From NCBI RefSeq assembly GCF_002119765.1, contig NZ_CP021112.1:986501-1050500 (forward strand): a stretch of DNA of 64,000 nt. Direction: 5' to 3'. This DNA is from Pseudorhodoplanes sinuspersici. Lineage in GTDB: Bacteria > Pseudomonadota > Alphaproteobacteria > Rhizobiales > Xanthobacteraceae. This document shows, in pieces, positions 59,820-64,000 of this stretch (the first letter of the stretch is position 1; each line of letters opens with the position of its first letter). The notes under the pieces are model-generated. The model saw nothing but the letters and a program-made list of their open reading frames with translations, did not search any database and was not told where the DNA came from. Position numbers and translations under genes: made by a program.

Positions 59820-62258
59820 TCAGAAGGTGAATGTCGTTGAGAGCAGGAACGTGCGCGGCGCACCCGGCGCCAGCCAGCCTGAAGCATAGGCGGCCGATGA
59901 CCAGTAGCTCCTGTTGAACACGTTCTCGACGTTGGCGCGAATGATAATTGGCTTACCATTGACGACGAATTTGTAGCGAGCACCAAGATCGAGTCGGGTC
60001 CAGCTCGGGATGCTTTGCGTATTGGCGCTGTCGACCATCTGCTCGCCGGTATAAATGACCCGGCCAGTCAAGGTGAGCCCCGGCACGAAGGGCGTATCCC
60101 ATTCCGATCCAAGATTGATCTGCAACTTCGGAACGCCGGGCGCTTCGTTGCCGTCGAAGGCGCCATTGGCTGTATTGATCAGTGTGGCCTGGATGACACT
60201 GAAACCGCCCAGAAGCCGCACATCATCGCTGACCTTTCCGAACACATTGAACTCGAGCCCGCGATTACGCTGCTCGCCATCGGCCGAAAGCACACCGGTT
60301 GGACTGGGCGCGCTCGCACTGGGCTGCGTAATCTGGAAAGCACTGAACGTCGTGGTGATCTCGCCCCAGTCTATCTTGATGCCTGCTTCATGCTGCTTCG
60401 ACACATAAGGCGGAAGAACTTGCCCGGCATTGGCATAGGGTTCGACAACGATCGCACCCGGCTGAAGTCCTTCGATATAGTTGCCATAGATGGAAACATT
60501 GCTGAATGGTTTGACGACGAAGCCAACCGCTGGCGTGATGGCACTTTGGTCATAGCGGGCGGTTATTGCTCCGGTCGCAGCACTGAAATTATCGGCCTCA
60601 ATGTTCTGCTTTCGCACTCCGACAATGAGCTGAACTCTCTTGTCGAGGATCGACATCACGTCGCCGACCGCCAGGCTGGTGAGAAGACTGTCACTTATCT
60701 TGGGCGGGCTGAGACCGCTGATCTCGGGAGCGGCCACCGAAGCAGGGTGGTAAAGATTCGAATCGATGGGGCCACCGGCACTGACCGACGCCCCTGCGGT
60801 CTTTTGATAATAACGATTGACGCCGACGGTGAGTTGGTGATGCACCGGCCCCGTATCGACTTGGCCACGGATGCCCAGCTCTTGGGTATCGGTGTTATAG
60901 CGATATTTCAGATGTCCGGGCGTCGCGGTGAGATCGCCCGCTGCATTGGTGATCGTCGGAAAGTAGGTCAACCGCTCCCAGTCGGTAATCTTGCCGCCCG
61001 CGGCAGCAAACAAGGTCCATTGAGGCGTCAGGTCGAATTCAGCGCGCGTGGCAAAAAATTGATCCTTGATATCGGACCAGCTCCAGGGAAAGAACCAGTT
61101 CGACGATGCATCCGGCGCCTTCGGCACAGGAACACCAGGATTCAAATAGCTGATCAGCGACGGCGCATTGAAATTCTGTTGCTGATATCCGAGATCGGCG
61201 GACAGGCGCAGCCGCTCTCCGCTATAATCCAATCCAAGAACCGCGGACCCGAAAGCTCGGGATTGATAATCAACGCCGGTCTTGCCGTCCTGATAAGAGC
61301 CGTTGAAGCGCACACCAAATTCATTGCTCGCGCCAAATCTGCGGCCGATATCCACATGTCCACCGAACTGGCCGTTCGAAACATAGGTCGGAGTGAAGCG
61401 CGTAATCGGCGCATCGGTGGCCCGTTTGGGCACGATGTTGACACTGCCGCCAATACTGTTGTTCGGCTGCATGCCATTCAGCAATGCTGACGGGCCCTTG
61501 AGGATCTCCACTCGCTCCGCCATTCCGACATCGACGGTGAAGGCTGGAGCAACGCCATACAATCCCGCGAATGCCACATCCTGATTGGACGCCTGGAAGC
61601 CGCGGATCATCAATGGCGCCGAATAGCCAGATGACGGCCAGGAGGTTCGCACCGACGGATCGTTGGCAACGACATCAACGATGGTCCGGGCCTGCTGATC
61701 CTCGATGGTCTGGGCGGTATAACTTGTTTGGTTGAACGGCGTGTCCATCACATTGAGATTGCCGAGCAAGCCGACTTGCCCGCCAGATGCAACCTGCCCT
61801 CCCGCATAGGGCGGCGGAAGGTTGCCAAGCACGGCGTTTGGATTGCGATTGCCTGCGACTGTGATCGTATCGAGCACGATGGCCTGAGCATGCGCATGGA
61901 TGGCCTCAGGAGTCGTCAGGATGACAGTTGTTGCGTTTGTAAAGCGGTATTCGACTTCGGTGCCCCACAGAAGAAGGTCAAGCGCCTGCGCTGCAGACAT
62001 GCGACCGGAGACAGCCGGCGCGCGAAGCTTCTGTGTCACCGTGCCATGGGCAACGACGTCGAGGCCTGTGATCTTGGAGAACGTCGTGAGCGCACTTTTC
62101 AGAGGCTGATGGTCGAGTTGAAAATCAAACGTGCGACTTGCAGTGCGCAACGCCACCGACGTTACATCCTGAGCATGCGCAGCCGACGAAATTGCCAAGG
62201 CCTGAATAGAAATTGTTGAAACTAGAACGCTAATCGCCCCGATCCGCAAACGTAACAT
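59820..62258 (-). CDS. TonB-dependent siderophore receptor with STN domain
   Basis: About 812 residues from ATG 62258, where the signal RLRIGAISVLVSTISIQALA follows. An N-terminal STN signalling domain (FDFQLDHQPLKSALTTFSKI, SAAQALDLLLWGTEVEYRF) is present, then the plug (QARTIVDVVANDPSVRTSWP, RVEILKGPSALLNGMQPNN) and a 22-strand barrel ending FLLSTTFTF. The STN domain contacts FecR, so ligand binding can switch on the FecI sigma factor. The siderophore cannot be named. Confidence 0.94.
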   Translation of the reverse strand: MLRLRIGAISVLVSTISIQALAISSAAHAQDVTSVALRTASRTFDFQLDHQPLKSALTTFSKITGLDVVAHGTVTQKLRAPAVSGRMSAAQALDLLLWGTEVEYRFTNATTVILTTPEAIHAHAQAIVLDTITVAGNRNPNAVLGNLPPPYAGGQVASGGQVGLLGNLNVMDTPFNQTSYTAQTIEDQQARTIVDVVANDPSVRTSWPSSGYSAPLMIRGFQASNQDVAFAGLYGVAPAFTVDVGMAERVEILKGPSALLNGMQPNNSIGGSVNIVPKRATDAPITRFTPTYVSNGQFGGHVDIGRRFGASNEFGVRFNGSYQDGKTGVDYQSRAFGSAVLGLDYSGERLRLSADLGYQQQNFNAPSLISYLNPGVPVPKAPDASSNWFFPWSWSDIKDQFFATRAEFDLTPQWTLFAAAGGKITDWERLTYFPTITNAAGDLTATPGHLKYRYNTDTQELGIRGQVDTGPVHHQLTVGVNRYYQKTAGASVSAGGPIDSNLYHPASVAAPEISGLSPPKISDSLLTSLAVGDVMSILDKRVQLIVGVRKQNIEADNFSAATGAITARYDQSAITPAVGFVVKPFSNVSIYGNYIEGLQPGAIVVEPYANAGQVLPPYVSKQHEAGIKIDWGEITTTFSAFQITQPSASAPSPTGVLSADGEQRNRGLEFNVFGKVSDDVRLLGGFSVIQATLINTANGAFDGNEAPGVPKLQINLGSEWDTPFVPGLTLTGRVIYTGEQMVDSANTQSIPSWTRLDLGARYKFVVNGKPIIIRANVENVFNRSYWSSAAYASGWLAPGAPRTFLLSTTFTF

Positions 62259-62345
62259 GCATTCCCCCAACCAAAGCCACGGGCGCCGTGGCCCCCCTGT
62301 CGGGTTCGACAATCGGGAAACTCATTTGTCCGGATCGGGGTGCAA

Positions 62346-63296
62346 TTATTTTGGCAGCAGAAACGTGAGAAGCGGTGTAATCGAAACGACACGCAACGGA
62401 ACCACCAGCGTCAATTGATCGAGTATTTCATCCGAGCGCTGGATATCGACAATCAGCGTGATCCTTTGCGCAGCCAATGCGCTGGTCATAATAACGATTG
62501 TCCCACGCCGCCACCGATTCAGAGAGCTTACGACGGCGCCAAGGGGCTCATTGGTGAAAATCAGCCGTCCCTCACGCCAGCCAAATTCAGTTTCCGGATC
62601 GAATCTTTCTGGCCGACCAAGGGCCGTATCGCGGTAGTGCAGGCGAAACCCCGCGGAGATCCGCTCGACGTCTCCTCCTACAGCAACCCGTGTTGCGTGC
62701 TCAGTCACCGCCACGGCGGCTTCGCCATCTCTGTAGGTCACGCCGAATGCGGTACCAAGAGCCGTGACCGTCCCACGGCCGACACCAACGACAAATGGCC
62801 TTGCATCCTTGGCAACCTGAAAAAAGGCCTCCCCTTCCTCCAGTGTCAGACGGCGTTCGCTTTCCGTATAGTCGAGGGAAAGACGTGATTGGGCGGCAAT
62901 ATCGATGCGCGTGCCATCGGGTAGAGTAACGCGCTTGCGCTCGCCGGTGCCGGTTCGGTAGTCGGCGAACGGATGATCGCTGAGATACCAGGCAGCAGCT
63001 CCGCCACCGGCGGTCAGGAATATGAGGGCCTTGCCAATATCGCGCCGGCTGACCGCCTTCTTGGTGGCTGCGCGGGCCTTTGCTTCCGGCAGATCGCCCG
63101 AACCCTGCCATAACCGCTGCACCTCCGCCCAAGCCAGCTCATGCCGATAATCTTGCTCGAGCCAGTCTTTGAACTCACGCTGCTCCTCAGGGGAGGGAGA
63201 CCGGTTCAGCGAGCGGACAAGATGCTGCGCTGCTTCTTCGAGAATCCGCGGGCCATCTGGATCACCGCTCGCATCCCAGCCTTTTGAACGTTCCAC
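62346..63296 (-). CDS. FecR-type anti-sigma / sigma regulator
   Basis: 316 residues with a GTG start. The N-terminal cytoplasmic DUF4880 part includes EEQREFKDWLEQDYRHELAW and AEVQRLWQ. A membrane helix follows (ALIFLTAGGGAAAWYLS), then the FecR domain with VTLPDGTRIDIAAQSRLSLD and LTLEEGEAFFQVAKDARPF. The C-terminal STN-contact region is present. It relays the receptor signal to the ECF sigma factor. It lies 83 bases after fecI. Confidence 0.92.
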   Translation of the reverse strand: MERSKGWDASGDPDGPRILEEAAQHLVRSLNRSPSPEEQREFKDWLEQDYRHELAWAEVQRLWQGSGDLPEAKARAATKKAVSRRDIGKALIFLTAGGGAAAWYLSDHPFADYRTGTGERKRVTLPDGTRIDIAAQSRLSLDYTESERRLTLEEGEAFFQVAKDARPFVVGVGRGTVTALGTAFGVTYRDGEAAVAVTEHATRVAVGGDVERISAGFRLHYRDTALGRPERFDPETEFGWREGRLIFTNEPLGAVVSSLNRWRRGTIVIMTSALAAQRITLIVDIQRSDEILDQLTLVVPLRVVSITPLLTFLLPK

Positions 63297-63379
63297 GGCA
63301 ATCCCCCGGACCCGGACTACACAACCGGCCAGTTTCTTCCTAGAGGTAAGACAAACTGGATTGCGCTTTGTCCGCTCGA

Positions 63380-63874
63380 TCAGCGAGAAAATTCGCCAAG
63401 ACGGATTTGGAGCCGGGTAACGATACGGACCAAGTGGTCGAATGCGCGCTGGCGAGGAACACCGAGTTTTACGCCGATCTGACTGAAACTGAGGCCGTCG
63501 ACCCGCGACAGCATGAATATCTCACGATGGAGCGGCGGAAATTCCGTTAAAGTCTTCGCAACAATAGCCAGTTCCTGCCGAGACAACAGCAGCCGTTCAG
63601 CACAGGGCGCATCATCTGCAATTGCATCCAGGCAAGCGGGGTCGTCAAACTTGACCAACCGCTCCCGGCGGTTGTGATTGATGGCCAGATTTCCGGCTGC
63701 TCGAAAGAGATATCCCCGACTGTCGAGAACAGGTGCCGCTGGCGTTGCAGTCAGAAGACGAAGAAACAACTCTTGAGTCAGATCTGCAGCGACTTCCGGC
63801 GAAGACACGCGCCGCCGCAAGAACCGGACAAGGTCCCGATGATGCCGCCTGAAAAGGTCCTGCAAATCCCACAT
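63380..63874 (-). CDS. FecI-type ECF sigma factor
   Basis: 164 residues. Region 2 is DLFRRHHRDLVRFLRRRV with EVAADLTQELFLRLL, and region 4 is LPPLHREIFMLSRVDGLSFS followed by IGVKLGVPRQRAFDHLVR. Together with the adjacent FecR and STN-TonB receptor this is the standard cell-surface signalling trio for siderophore uptake. A TATAAT and a perfect palindrome lie upstream. Confidence 0.93.
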   Translation of the reverse strand: MWDLQDLFRRHHRDLVRFLRRRVSSPEVAADLTQELFLRLLTATPAAPVLDSRGYLFRAAGNLAINHNRRERLVKFDDPACLDAIADDAPCAERLLLSRQELAIVAKTLTEFPPLHREIFMLSRVDGLSFSQIGVKLGVPRQRAFDHLVRIVTRLQIRLGEFSR

Positions 63875-63924
63875 AGCAACTCAAGCACGCTCAAAGGCAA
63901 TTCATCACCTTTAACGCACCGCAA

Positions 63925-63939
63925 ATATTGCTGCAATAT
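63925..63939. promoter_or_regulatory. Perfect palindrome before fecI
   Basis: ATATTGC-T-GCAATAT is a perfect 7-1-7 inverted repeat, 51 bases upstream of the fecI start and just downstream of a minus-strand TATAAT (63945-63950). That placement suits a repressor, plausibly iron-responsive (Fur, RirA or Irr type). The sequence is not a classical Fur box. Confidence 0.5.
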
Positions 63940-64000
63940 CAATAGATTATAGCTTCTATAAAGAACAGACCGGATCGTCTCTGCCGGCATTGAAGCGCAA

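Noticed and set aside
60015-61490. 491-codon plus-strand frame
   Set aside because: Lies fully antisense to the TonB receptor, shows no domain and has arginine/isoleucine-rich shadow composition.
1-64000. CRISPR arrays, rRNA genes, intact insertion sequences, prophage
   Set aside because: No regularly spaced repeats, no rRNA-like blocks, no transposase, and only one integrase remnant were seen.

Overview
The window reads as chromosomal DNA of an alphaproteobacterium, most likely a soil member of the Hyphomicrobiales (Rhizobiales) near Bradyrhizobium, Afipia or Pseudolabrys. Pointers are the moderately high G+C, orphan tripartite-tricarboxylate (Bug) receptors, GntR/FCD regulators, DUF992, DUF1254 and Omp31-type envelope proteins, and an A-type cytochrome c oxidase locus. 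This placement is inferred from protein style, not from a search.

Layout. (1) 1-14.5 kb is a divergent catabolic locus. The minus arm carries a UbiD decarboxylase, a GntR regulator, the decayed 3' end of a zinc-independent dehydrogenase, then an overlapping operon of hotdog thioesterase, VOC protein, acyl-CoA ligase and PLP enzyme, with gamma-glutamyltransferase behind it. The plus arm carries a second GntR paralogue, an SsuABC-type importer and an intact copy of the dehydrogenase. A shared motif, GTGAGCA(T/G)CCTAC, lies near both regulators. (2) 14.5-20 kb is a patchwork of gene scraps (tRNA-like, outer-membrane protein, RND adaptor, tyrosine recombinase) around a lipoprotein, a methyltransferase and an OmpR/EnvZ-type two-component system. 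A paired operator-like element occurs twice here. (3) 20-27.5 kb holds two lytic transglycosylases and an SGNH-MBOAT surface O-acylation cluster. (4) 27.5-43.3 kb is an envelope island: three DUF1254 proteins, two related outer-membrane proteins, HdeA- and DUF992-type secreted proteins, two AraC regulators, a fused double beta-barrel protein, two lipase-like hydrolases and a channel-like protein. A conserved AraC-type promoter element recurs in front of three of these genes. (5) 43.4-50.3 kb encodes heme O synthase and cytochrome c oxidase (ctaC, ctaD, two subunit-III proteins, subunit IV). (6) 50.6-58.5 kb is an Lrp-type regulator divergent from an amino-acid cluster: racemase, molybdopterin oxide reductase, DapA-family aldolase, atypical SDR, Bug receptor and DadA-like dehydrogenase. 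(7) 58.5-64 kb is a FecI-FecR-TonB receptor-PepSY iron-uptake operon with a perfect palindrome in front of fecI.

How the parts work together. The ends of the window look like acquired or reshuffled nutrient-uptake and catabolism modules, each with its own regulator. The middle concerns the cell envelope. The strongest candidates for undescribed biology are the AraC-linked envelope regulon with its fused porin, the racemase / oxide-reductase / aldolase / DadA pathway, and the UbiD/GGT/PLP-lyase locus with its collapsed paralogous dehydrogenase. All functional links are inferences from families and context; no searches could be run.
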